A DNA stretch of 39,109 bases, taken from assembly GCA_903821875.1 (NCBI GenBank), contig CAIJMU010000109.1, positions 1-39,109 of the forward strand. Direction: 5' to 3'. The translations under genes and the position numbers were made by a program. Positions within the stretch are counted from its first letter, which is position 1, and every line of letters starts with the position of its first letter. This document shows positions 32,363-39,109 of the stretch, piece after piece. The notes below the pieces were generated by a model. That model saw nothing but the letters and a program-made list of their open reading frames with translations, was not told where the DNA came from and did not search any database. This DNA is from an uncultured Spirochaetota bacterium. GTDB lineage: Bacteria; Spirochaetota; Spirochaetia; Treponematales; Rectinemataceae.

Positions 32363-32554
32363 TTAAACGTACTTGACGATCTTTCCGGCCTTCAGGCATC
32401 GGGTACAGATCTTGAGAGTTTTCACAGTTCCCTCTACCTTGGTCCTCATTTGGAGGAGGTTGGGAAACCATGTCCTGCGCGTACGATTCTTCGCGTGAGA
32501 GACATTATTACCGAATGCGGTACCTTTACCGCAGATTTCACACTTACGGGCCAT
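32363..32554 (-). CDS. rpmB: Ribosomal protein L28
   Basis: 63 aa from ATG 32554, with GGAG about 7 bases upstream. The sequence starts [20 protein letters not shown] and continues with [14 protein letters not shown] and [14 protein letters not shown]; the four cysteines mark the zinc-binding form of L28. It is a component of the large ribosomal subunit. The promoter is at 32590-32619 and the terminator at 32299-32328, so it forms its own transcription unit after the esterase gene. Confidence 0.96.
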   Translation of the reverse strand: MARKCEICGKGTAFGNNVSHAKNRTRRTWFPNLLQMRTKVEGTVKTLKICTRCLKAGKIVKYV

Positions 32555-32589
32555 ATCTCGCTCCATACAGACAAGCTTGTGCTGGTCTG

Positions 32590-32619
32590 ACTCTAGCAGG
32601 AACCGCCACCCTTTGTAAA
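32590..32619 (-). promoter_or_regulatory. Likely promoter of rpmB
   Basis: On the minus strand TTTACA (32619-32614), 18 bases, then TAGAGT (32595-32590), about 35 bases before the rpmB ATG. Good match to sigma-70 boxes. Confidence 0.6.
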
Positions 32620-32646
32620 GTAGGCATCGTGCCAGACACAGGCTTC

Positions 32647-33879
32647 CTATTCTTGAAGCGGAGCCTGGATCATCCACTCGTAGGCTGAGGGGAAGCGCCG
32701 TGCCCAGGCAGCTTCGTTATGGATACCCCTGGGATCAAGGACAAAAGCGAGACGTGCATGCCCCAGCCCTGTGGCAAGAAGCGCCTCATAGACGTTCCGG
32801 GAATCATCGACCATGGACTGGTCGCCGACCGGAAGACCCTGCTCGTGACCTCCGACATCGATATAGACAGCGATATCCGGGGATATTCCCCTGGCCTTGA
32901 TGAGCCCGAGCATCGCATGATTGCCGAACATGAGGGCTGACGAAAAACAGAGGGCCTTCGAGAAGGTCTCGGGATGCGAAGAGAGCGCATAGAGGCTGAT
33001 GAGCCCGCCCATGGACGATCCGCCAAGCCAGGTATGTTCTCGCTCAGGCAGGGTCCGATATCGGGCATCGATCCAGGGTTTGAGGTCCTTCACGATCGAT
33101 TCGATATAGCGATCGCCTCTGGGCTTCGGGGAGTTCGCATCGAAGAAGGGGGAATATTCATTGAGGCGTTCCCCCCCGCCATTGTCTATGCCTACGACGA
33201 TGGCAGCCAGGGGAACCGCGCCGCCCGAGTCGCGTCGCGATAGGGTGGCCAGGGTTTCGTCGACTTTCCATTCCCCGGCGAAGGAGGTGGCAGCATCGAA
33301 GAGGTTCTGTCCGTCGTGCATATAAAGGACCGGATAGCGCCTCCCGTCTTCAGCGTAGTCGGGAGGCAGCCAGATCCTGAGCGTGCGGTCCACACCAAGG
33401 GCTGCCAGACGGAAATCCTTCACGATCTCGAGCCCCGGCAGCCCGGTGGCGGTCTGGCCTGCTTCTTCCACTTGATCCCTCCATGTACCGACTGTGACCT
33501 CAACGCGGCACACCGTGCCGGGAGGCGGGACCACAAGCTGCCGGTTGGGGAGCTCTGATCCATCCTGGGCCTTCTCCACGAATTCCCAGATGCCCCTGGT
33601 GATCTTGTACTCCAGTGCGGTCCCGGACTCGAAGGCGAAGCTTCCAGTCCAGCTTCCATCAGCCTGCCTGGACAGGGCAAAGCGCGCGTCCCTGGGGTTC
33701 CAGCCATTTTCGCTCGAGGCAATGTACAGCGATGCTGAAGCGGGAGTAGTCGCAGGAACGGCGACGATGAATTCCACAGCCCGGGACTGGCCAGCGCCAG
33801 TCCCCCGAAAAGCCGCGGGGGCCCCGGCGCAGGACAGAAGGAGGAGGGAGGCGAGGGGAAGAATGAGGAAAGAGGGCAT
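32647..33879 (-). CDS. Esterase lipoprotein with N-terminal CBM/Ig-like domain
   Basis: 410 aa from ATG 33879 with AAGGAGG 4 bases upstream. A short signal ends in a lipobox (LLLLSCAG). Residues about 30-150 form a carbohydrate-module-like sandwich ([19 protein letters not shown] and an Ala-Leu-Glu-Tyr-Lys-Ile-Thr-Arg-Gly strand). The rest is an alpha/beta hydrolase of the esterase D/Fes type: [19 protein letters not shown], the nucleophile elbow [19 protein letters not shown] (Ser within GSSMGG), and a late His in [15 protein letters not shown]. The substrate is not clear; such enzymes act on acetyl-sugars, enterobactin or feruloyl esters. It is a single gene or starts a short unit toward rpmB. 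Confidence 0.88.
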   Translation of the reverse strand: MPSFLILPLASLLLLSCAGAPAAFRGTGAGQSRAVEFIVAVPATTPASASLYIASSENGWNPRDARFALSRQADGSWTGSFAFESGTALEYKITRGIWEFVEKAQDGSELPNRQLVVPPPGTVCRVEVTVGTWRDQVEEAGQTATGLPGLEIVKDFRLAALGVDRTLRIWLPPDYAEDGRRYPVLYMHDGQNLFDAATSFAGEWKVDETLATLSRRDSGGAVPLAAIVVGIDNGGGERLNEYSPFFDANSPKPRGDRYIESIVKDLKPWIDARYRTLPEREHTWLGGSSMGGLISLYALSSHPETFSKALCFSSALMFGNHAMLGLIKARGISPDIAVYIDVGGHEQGLPVGDQSMVDDSRNVYEALLATGLGHARLAFVLDPRGIHNEAAWARRFPSAYEWMIQAPLQE

Positions 33880-33943
33880 GGATCCTCCTTGCGCCGACGG
33901 GGATTGCAGGAAAATATTGAAGTAATTATGACAATACTGCCAC

Positions 33944-33969
33944 GGTTGCCCGGGCAAGGCCCGGGAACC
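33944..33969 (-). terminator. GC-rich hairpin after the recN unit
   Basis: GGTT-G-CCCGGG (33944-33954) pairs with CCCGGG-AACC (33960-33969), ten pairs with one unpaired G, and a 5-base loop. It lies 10 bases beyond the stop at 33979. No T run follows on the minus strand, so it is a weak or factor-dependent terminator candidate. The AT-rich stretch just below (33911-33937) may hold the esterase promoter. Confidence 0.4.
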
Positions 33970-33978
33970 TGCAGGCGC

Positions 33979-34782
33979 CTAGGCCTGCGCCGCCTTCTTC
34001 CTGGAATCGGTCTCGTACTTCGTGTTCCAGACCTCGATGTTGCGCTTCATCTTCTCTGCCTCGTCCCGTTCGTTGATCGAGGCATGGATGCGCCGCAGGG
34101 CCGACAGGTACTGGATGCCGATGCGGAAATCGCTCAGCTTGTGCGAATAGAGTTCGTACTCCTCCCGGTAGCGGTCGGCACTGCGCTTGAACAGGTCTTT
34201 CACGATGGCGAGGTGGGCCTTCATCGAATCGCGGTTGGACGAGTTGAAGTCGAGTTCGGTCATCACGGTCCGCAGGTCGATCATGTTCTTTCCGAGGGCG
34301 GAGAGCTTGCCCCATATCTCGTTGAAACCCTTGTTGTATTTCGAATTCTCGCCGAAGGCCGCCTCGAAGCATTCGATCGCGAAGCAGAACTTCCTGAGAA
34401 GCCGATACCGGCTGATGACGTCCACTTCCCGGATTTCGTCAAGGTTTTTCTCGTACTCCGAGAAGGGCACATCGAGGCGGTTGGTCACTACATCTTCCAG
34501 GTACTTGAGCGCGCGCATGATGATCTTGCGGCCGTCTATGAGTATGTCGTCGTTTTTCATTCCGAGGAAAGCCACCGAAACGGAGTTGATAAGGAGGTGC
34601 CAGGAAGCAAGATCGAGCATTTCTTCGGCCAGATGGAGGCGCTTGAAGGCGGCTCCGGCCTCGTCCTGCGAAAGGAGGGAAGCAATGGTCTTTTCATGGG
34701 CGATGATGCCGTCTATGAAAACCTTGTATTCCTTGACCTTGTCGAAGTACCTGTTGCGCTGTTCTTGCGTGATTCGTGCCAT
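33979..34782 (-). CDS. Unknown all-helical 267-aa protein
   Basis: ATG at 34782, 2 bases after recN stops, so the pair is co-transcribed. The protein MARITQEQRNRYFDKVKEYK is helical and charged throughout, with recurrent aromatic residues (LASWHLLINSVSVAFLGMK, FCFAIECFEAAFGENSKYNK, ADRYREEYELYSHKL) and no signal peptide or membrane segment. No catalytic motif is visible. I do not recognise the family. The position after recN suggests a link with DNA repair or simple operon sharing; the sequence itself gives no proof. Confidence 0.75.
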   Translation of the reverse strand: MARITQEQRNRYFDKVKEYKVFIDGIIAHEKTIASLLSQDEAGAAFKRLHLAEEMLDLASWHLLINSVSVAFLGMKNDDILIDGRKIIMRALKYLEDVVTNRLDVPFSEYEKNLDEIREVDVISRYRLLRKFCFAIECFEAAFGENSKYNKGFNEIWGKLSALGKNMIDLRTVMTELDFNSSNRDSMKAHLAIVKDLFKRSADRYREEYELYSHKLSDFRIGIQYLSALRRIHASINERDEAEKMKRNIEVWNTKYETDSRKKAAQA

Positions 34783-34784
34783 GC

Positions 34785-36491
34785 TCAGTCCCGCCAGTTG
34801 CCGTGCTTGCGGAGAAGCTCGGTCGCGTGCGCGATCGAGGCTTCCTCCCGCGGGTCTCCGGCGAGCATCCTGGCAATCTCCTCGGCCCTTGCCCGACCTT
34901 CCATCCGGACGAGCCTCGTCGAAGTCCTGCCTGAATCCACGCTTTTCTCGACCCTATAGTGATTATCGGCACGTGCGGCGATCGAGGCCAGATGGGTAAT
35001 GCAGAGAACCTGTTTGCCCTCACCGAGCGCCTCCAGGTGCTCCCCGACCGCAACAGCGATCTCCCCGCCGATCCCCGAGTCGATCTCGTCAAAAATGAGG
35101 GTCGAGGCCACATCCTCGGCAGCGAAAATCGTCTTCACTGCCAAGGCCACGCGGGAAAGCTCCCCTCCCGAGGCGATCCTCGCCAGCGGCCGCATCGCTT
35201 CTCCGGGGTTCGGGGAGATGAGGAATTCCACCTCATCCATGCCATGGGGGCCAACGCTCACCTTGCCGTCAGACAGGGTCTTGCGGCTCACATTGATGGC
35301 AAAGCGTGCTCGACCCATCCCAAGCGGAGGAAGGAGGTGCTCAACCCTGGTTGCGAGTTCCTTGGCCGCCAGGCAGCGGCGCTCCGAAATGCCCAAAGCC
35401 CGCTTCTGGACTTCGGATTCCAGGGAGATGATCTGTCTGGCCAGATCCTCCTTGGCCTCTTCCCAGGTGGAAAGGGTTCCAATCCGCTCCTGGTCACCAC
35501 CTAGGCGGGACAGGATCTCCTCGACCGTATCCCCGTATTTCTTCCGAAGCTTTCCTATTTCAGCCAGACGCCCCTCGATGGCTTCGAGGCGGCCTGGATC
35601 GAAGCGCAGCGAACCTGCATAGCTCCTTAGACTGCCGGATATGTCCTCGAGTTCGAAAAAGGCATCGTCAAGGCGCTGCGCGATGCCCGAAAGCGAGGGA
35701 TCTATCTGGGATGCCGCATCAAGGGCGACCCGTGCCTTCCTGAGGGCAGCAAGGGTCGAACTGGCATGCTCATCCTCCCCTTCCCGCAGGATATGGTAGG
35801 CCCCCTCGATGGAAGCAAAGAGTCTCTCATGCTGGGCGAGCATCCGCTCTTCGGTTTCGAGCTCCTGGAGCTCCCCGGGTCGGAGCCTCGCTGCCTCGAT
35901 TTCGGCTACCGAAAATCTCAGGAACTCGAGCTCGCGGAGGCGCTCACGCTCTGACATCTCCGCGCTTTCAAAGTCCTTCCGTTTCCGCGACAAAGCGGAG
36001 AATACGCCGGCAAAGTCCTTGAGTTCGTCCTCGAGCACCGCATAGCGATCTACGAGGAGCCGATGGTGATCGGGCTGGAGCAAGGATTGCTGTTCATGCT
36101 GGCCATGGAGATCAACCAGGAGGTTCATGAGCGCACCAAGATCTGACCGGAGAACCGGTTGCCCCTGCAGCAGCACCTGGCCCCTGCCGTTTGAGCGCAG
36201 ACTGCGGCGCACGACCAGGGTAGCATCCTCCATCGGCAAAGCTTTGGCGGCGAGCCAGTCCAGGGCAGCCTGGTTCCCGCAGAGATCGAACTGCCCCATT
36301 ACGACAGCTTCCTCGGCACCCGTGCGTATGATGCCCGTATCCGCCTTGGCTCCAAGGAGAAATCCTATCGCACCGATCAGCAGGGACTTTCCGGCGCCGG
36401 TCTCGCCAGAGAGGATCGTGAAGCCGCTGGTGAAATCCACCGCCAGCTTGTCGATCAAGGCGAAATCGCGGACATGAAGCTCTTCAAGCAT
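34785..36491 (-). CDS. recN: DNA repair protein RecN
   Basis: 568 aa. The SMC-like ATPase has Walker A in ILSGETGAGKSLLIG (about residues 27-41), a signature motif in ASGGELSRVALAVK, Walker B in TLIFDEIDSGIGG, and two long coiled-coil arms between them (such as LSRKRKDFESAEMSERERLR). It starts MLEELHVRDFALIDKLAVDF, as usual. RecN binds broken DNA ends and promotes recombination repair, and is often damage-inducible. The ATG overlaps the nadK stop by 8 bases. I see no copy of the 1651-1667 palindrome near its gene or operon start. Confidence 0.97.
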   Translation of the reverse strand: MLEELHVRDFALIDKLAVDFTSGFTILSGETGAGKSLLIGAIGFLLGAKADTGIIRTGAEEAVVMGQFDLCGNQAALDWLAAKALPMEDATLVVRRSLRSNGRGQVLLQGQPVLRSDLGALMNLLVDLHGQHEQQSLLQPDHHRLLVDRYAVLEDELKDFAGVFSALSRKRKDFESAEMSERERLRELEFLRFSVAEIEAARLRPGELQELETEERMLAQHERLFASIEGAYHILREGEDEHASSTLAALRKARVALDAASQIDPSLSGIAQRLDDAFFELEDISGSLRSYAGSLRFDPGRLEAIEGRLAEIGKLRKKYGDTVEEILSRLGGDQERIGTLSTWEEAKEDLARQIISLESEVQKRALGISERRCLAAKELATRVEHLLPPLGMGRARFAINVSRKTLSDGKVSVGPHGMDEVEFLISPNPGEAMRPLARIASGGELSRVALAVKTIFAAEDVASTLIFDEIDSGIGGEIAVAVGEHLEALGEGKQVLCITHLASIAARADNHYRVEKSVDSGRTSTRLVRMEGRARAEEIARMLAGDPREEASIAHATELLRKHGNWRD

Positions 36492-37335
36492 CGCTGCCCC
36501 CGGACCAATTCAGCTTCGCCCGAAGTATCTCGTAGAAGGAAACACGTTCCGGAACATAGATGAGGGCCTTGCGCGGAGCGCGCGAAAAAAGGACCCGGTC
36601 TCCTGGCAGCAAGGCGCAGGTTTCCTGGCCGTCCACCGTCAGGATCACGCCCGTCCGCTGCAGGGATTCCACGGCAAGCTCAATGCGCTCCGTGCCTGGA
36701 ACCACCAAGGGGCGATGCGACAGGGTGAAGGGGCAAATGGGGTTGATCACCATCGAGTCCGTCTCCGGATGGAGTACGGGCCCTCCCGCCGCGAGGTTGT
36801 AGGCGGTAGAACCTGTCGGCGTCGCGACAATGACTCCATCCGACCTATATACGCCCATGGGATAGCCGCCTGCTTTCAATTCCAGGCAGATTATTTTCGC
36901 TATTCCATGACCGGCGACCACGCCATCGTTCAGGGCAATGTGCGAGGCGATCAGCTCTCCGTCACGGAGGACCGAGATGGCCAACATCAGGCGGGAAGAA
37001 AGGCCCAGCTGTCCCTCGGACCAGGCGTCGAGACATACCCGCCAATCCGATCTTCCGAAACCAGCGATGAATCCGAGGTTTCCGAGGTTGAAGGGAAGGA
37101 TGGGGATACCCGAGGGTGAAGCCAGGCGGGCGGCAGCCAGCACCGTGCCATCGCCGCCCAGGGAGATGACAAGATCGATCCGGTTCGAAAGGGCATCCTC
37201 GGAAGCGGCCCTCGAACCATCGGTGATCAGACCCTCGATGCCGAGCGCAACCACGTGGCTCTGGATCACCAAGGCAAGATCCCGTGCCTCTGCCTTCGAG
37301 CTGTTCGCAAGTATCAGCACGCGCCTTTTCGACAT
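36484..37335 (-). CDS. nadK: NAD kinase
   Basis: 283 aa from ATG 37335, which has AGG 6 bases upstream; ATG 37341 is the alternative. The motif SLGGDGTVLAAAR (GGDGT at residues 60-64) and TPTGSTAYNLAAGGPVLHP are the ATP and NAD binding signatures. It makes NADP. The gene begins 8 bases after the DegT-like gene stops, and recN begins 8 bases before its stop. The pairing with recN is frequent in bacteria. Confidence 0.95.
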   Translation of the reverse strand: MSKRRVLILANSSKAEARDLALVIQSHVVALGIEGLITDGSRAASEDALSNRIDLVISLGGDGTVLAAARLASPSGIPILPFNLGNLGFIAGFGRSDWRVCLDAWSEGQLGLSSRLMLAISVLRDGELIASHIALNDGVVAGHGIAKIICLELKAGGYPMGVYRSDGVIVATPTGSTAYNLAAGGPVLHPETDSMVINPICPFTLSHRPLVVPGTERIELAVESLQRTGVILTVDGQETCALLPGDRVLFSRAPRKALIYVPERVSFYEILRAKLNWSGGSDA

Positions 37336-37342
37336 GCTCATC

Positions 37343-38377
37343 CTAGGGCAGCGTCGCAAGGACCCTGGAAACCTTCTGGGCGCCGCTGTTGCCGATTCTC
37401 TGATGAAGAGGGAACAAGAGCGTCCGAAGCAGGAGCGACCGGGCGACAGGGCAGGAGCCCTCAGGGACAAGACCGGCGGCAAGGCAGGAATCCTCGAAAG
37501 CGCCTATGGTTTCGATGTCTTTCTTTTTGGCGTACTGGACGGCGTCCTTGACGGAACTCTCGATGACGACCGGAAAGCTCCAAAGTCCTGAGTCACCCTC
37601 TCCAGCCTGGCGAAATGCCTTATGTCGGCCAGCAGCGAGGGATTGGAGGAAGGACTTCCTGAGTTCCCTTCGCTTTTCAATGGTTCGTTCCAGTTCCCGA
37701 AGCTGTGCGCTCCCCAAGGCGGCATTGTAGTCACTCATCCTGAGCTCAGGGACTACCTGATCCTCGATATTCCGGAGAATGGTTCCCTCGCGCCTGGCCA
37801 TGGCCATTACGCAGGCCCCACCTCCAGCGCTAAGCATCGAGCCATGTTCGAAGGAAAGGAGGGTCATGGCCCCCTGGCTCTTCGCCGGGAATTCGCCCCT
37901 GAGTGCCCCGATCCGCCTCGTGAAATCCTCGATGACTGGGATACCGATTTCACTGAACAGGGTTTCAGGAGGAAGACAGGTTCCTCCTCCACCCCAGATG
38001 AGCGCCTTGGGCCGGGCAGCAGCGGCTACGAATGCCTGTTCAATGCTCTTGCTGTCCGGGTCCCCGCTCTCGGTCGCCGCGTCCAAAAAGACCGGGCTAA
38101 GCCCGAGCGATTCGAGTGCCTTCACGTAGAACAGGGGAGCAAGGGCGGGGAGCGCCACCGAATCAGTCCTCGCCAGGCCAAGGCTGCCCAGCGCCACCTG
38201 GAGCGCCGAAAAGGCACTTCGCACTAGCAGGACATGATCGCAACCAAAGGATTCCTTGATGCCCTTCTCGAAGCGATCGACAAATTCCCCGGGTTCGGAG
38301 GCATCGTTGACCAGACTCGTGAGGACAAAGTCCATATCCTTGCGTTTGACGAATGACCTGAAGACAGGAATGCCCAT
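37343..38377 (-). CDS. DegT/DnrJ/EryC1-type protein without the catalytic lysine
   Basis: 344 aa. The sugar-aminotransferase fold is recognisable: FGCDHVLLVRSAFSALQVAL, the cofactor Asp in IPVIEDFTRRIGALRGEF (Asp151), and the serine-phenylalanine strand LLSFEHGSMLSAGGGACV (from about residue 173). In active members this reads Ser-Phe-x-x-x-Lys; here residue 180 is Ser and His178 lies two places before it. The Schiff-base lysine is therefore missing. The usual N-terminal and C-terminal arms seem present. It could be a dehydratase-type variant, a PLP-binding non-enzyme, or a regulatory homologue. It follows cheW by 13 bases with GAGGGG before its ATG, and nadK follows. Confidence 0.8.
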   Translation of the reverse strand: MGIPVFRSFVKRKDMDFVLTSLVNDASEPGEFVDRFEKGIKESFGCDHVLLVRSAFSALQVALGSLGLARTDSVALPALAPLFYVKALESLGLSPVFLDAATESGDPDSKSIEQAFVAAAARPKALIWGGGGTCLPPETLFSEIGIPVIEDFTRRIGALRGEFPAKSQGAMTLLSFEHGSMLSAGGGACVMAMARREGTILRNIEDQVVPELRMSDYNAALGSAQLRELERTIEKRRELRKSFLQSLAAGRHKAFRQAGEGDSGLWSFPVVIESSVKDAVQYAKKKDIETIGAFEDSCLAAGLVPEGSCPVARSLLLRTLLFPLHQRIGNSGAQKVSRVLATLP

Positions 38378-38390
38378 GATCCCCTCGTCC

Positions 38391-38870
38391 CTAGCCGCGT
38401 ATCTCGGAAATCTTCATCAATTCCTTGGCGCTGAAAAGCTTCCGGATATCAAGCAGGATCAGATATCCTTCCTCACGGTTGATGACACCCTGTATGTATT
38501 CTGATCCGATTCCGGAAATCATCTTCGGCGGTGGCTGGATTTCGGCGACATCGATGCTCACCACCTTTTCCACGCGATCAATCACAATTCCAAGCTTCAT
38601 CCCGTCAAGGTCGATGATGATGAAACCTGACAGCAGCTCGTCATCCTCTGCGACCGCTGCCTTCTTGAGATGGAAGCGTTTGTGGAGAGAGATGATGGGA
38701 ATGAACTCGCCCCTGAGGTTGAACAAACCCTCTACATAGCCTGGCGCATTCGGTATTGAGCGGACATCCTGCACACGCTCAATGCCTTTCACATCCATTA
38801 TGTCTATGCCATAGAACTCTTCGCTGATCTGGAAGGTGACAAGCTGAAGCTGCGTTTCCTTTTCGTTCAT
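38391..38870 (-). CDS. cheW: Chemotaxis coupling protein CheW
   Basis: 159 aa starting MNEKETQLQLVTFQISEEFY. The CheW fold motifs include GIDIMDVKGIERVQDVRSIP, GLFNLRGEFIPIISLHKRF, and EYIQGVINREEGYLILLDIRKLF. It links chemoreceptors to the kinase CheA, so the organism is probably motile by flagella. An SD GAGG is upstream. Promoter at 38904-38932 with an inverted repeat across it. It is the first gene of the CheW-DegT-NadK-RecN unit. Confidence 0.96.
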   Translation of the reverse strand: MNEKETQLQLVTFQISEEFYGIDIMDVKGIERVQDVRSIPNAPGYVEGLFNLRGEFIPIISLHKRFHLKKAAVAEDDELLSGFIIIDLDGMKLGIVIDRVEKVVSIDVAEIQPPPKMISGIGSEYIQGVINREEGYLILLDIRKLFSAKELMKISEIRG

Positions 38871-38887
38871 GGACGTCCTCGCTTCCG

Positions 38888-38932
38888 TGCAGAATACGCT
38901 ATAAGTGTAGCATTCTGCATTCCCGCAGGCAA
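38888..38932 (-). promoter_or_regulatory. Likely cheW promoter with 8-bp inverted repeat
   Basis: On the minus strand TTGCCT (38932-38927), 17 bases, then TACACT (38909-38904). TGCAGAAT (38888-38895) and ATTCTGCA (38912-38919) are perfect complements 16 bases apart and embrace the -10 box, so a dimeric regulator could bind there. Confidence 0.55.
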
Positions 38933-38974
38933 GATGATGGAGAAACGACAGGAAAGGGCGAAAGTTGGAAAAAT

Positions 38975-38988
38975 AAAAAAAAGCCTGG
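38975..38988 (-). terminator. T run after 5S rRNA
   Basis: Eight T on the minus strand (38982-38975) directly follow the GCCAGGC end of 5S. The first helix of 5S together with this run can act as an intrinsic terminator of the rRNA operon. Confidence 0.65.
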
Positions 38989-39095
38989 CGACGACCTACT
39001 CTCCCACCACGAAGGCAGTACCATCGGCGTTGAGGGGCTTGACTTCCGTGTTCGGAATGGGAACGGGTATGACCCCCTCACGATAATCACCAGGC
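38983..39095 (-). rRNA. rrf: 5S ribosomal RNA
   Basis: About 113 nt. On the minus strand it begins GCCTGGTGATTATCGTGAGG and ends CGTCGCCAGGC; the ends pair to form helix I. The conserved internal stretches CCCGTTCCCATTCCGAACAC and GTGGGAGAGTAGG are present. It is the last gene of an rRNA operon whose 23S and 16S genes would lie beyond the right edge. The cheW gene starts 112 bases further on in the same direction. Confidence 0.96.
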
Positions 39096-39109
39096 AAATA
39101 TCACAAAGG

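Overview
The window is a GC-rich, tightly packed bacterial chromosome segment. Its gene families suggest a motile spirochaete (Spirochaetota, Treponema/Spirochaeta-like): a complete MoxR/DUF58/BatA/BatB/BatC/BatD cluster, a Crp-type regulator, CheW, a PduL-type phosphotransacylase and short housekeeping operons joined by 4-nt ATGA/GTGA overlaps. The lineage is an inference from gene content; no 16S or 23S sequence lies in the window.

Left end (1-1650) is accessory. It holds the 5' end of a small membrane protein gene whose ribosome binding site sits in a perfect hairpin, a translationally coupled pair of unknown small genes (285-679), and a minimal nucleotidyltransferase/HEPN pair of toxin-antitoxin type (814-1549, minus).

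Region 1651-6856 (plus) is the most distinctive part: a DUF72 gene, a Y-family polymerase homologue that has lost its metal-binding residues (ImuB-like) and a DnaE2-type replicative-fold polymerase with its catalytic aspartates intact. The genes overlap, and a 17-bp palindrome overlapping a -10-like element lies just before the first start codon. This looks like a damage-inducible translesion mutasome in which DUF72 occupies the place of ImuA.

Region 6881-14244 (minus) is a housekeeping run: a beta-propeller-like membrane protein, a LytM-like secreted protein, a methyltransferase, a YggS-type PLP protein, two unknowns, Apt, phosphoglycerate mutase and a CYTH protein. Between 14410 and 15793 lie cytidine deaminase, a DksA/TraR-like regulator and translation initiation factor IF-1.

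Region 15774-26950 (minus) is one chain of twelve genes with overlapping or nearly touching ends: pduL, an N-terminally extended uracil phosphoribosyltransferase, a TPR lipoprotein, a Crp/Fnr regulator, moxR, DUF58, a Bat-associated membrane protein, batA, batB, a TPR gene (batC-like), a batD that carries a BatE-like tail, and an Smr-domain gene.

Region 27026-33879 holds mixed housekeeping genes: a HAD nucleotidase, RlpA, an aminotransferase, a gamma-carbonic-anhydrase-like protein, the fluoride channel CrcB, an Fpg-type glycosylase, ribosomal protein L28 with a clear intrinsic terminator, and an esterase lipoprotein. Region 33979-38870 (minus) has CheW, a DegT/DnrJ-type protein without the Schiff-base lysine, NAD kinase, RecN and an unknown helical protein. 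The right edge holds a 5S rRNA gene (minus), the distal end of an rRNA operon that continues outside the window.
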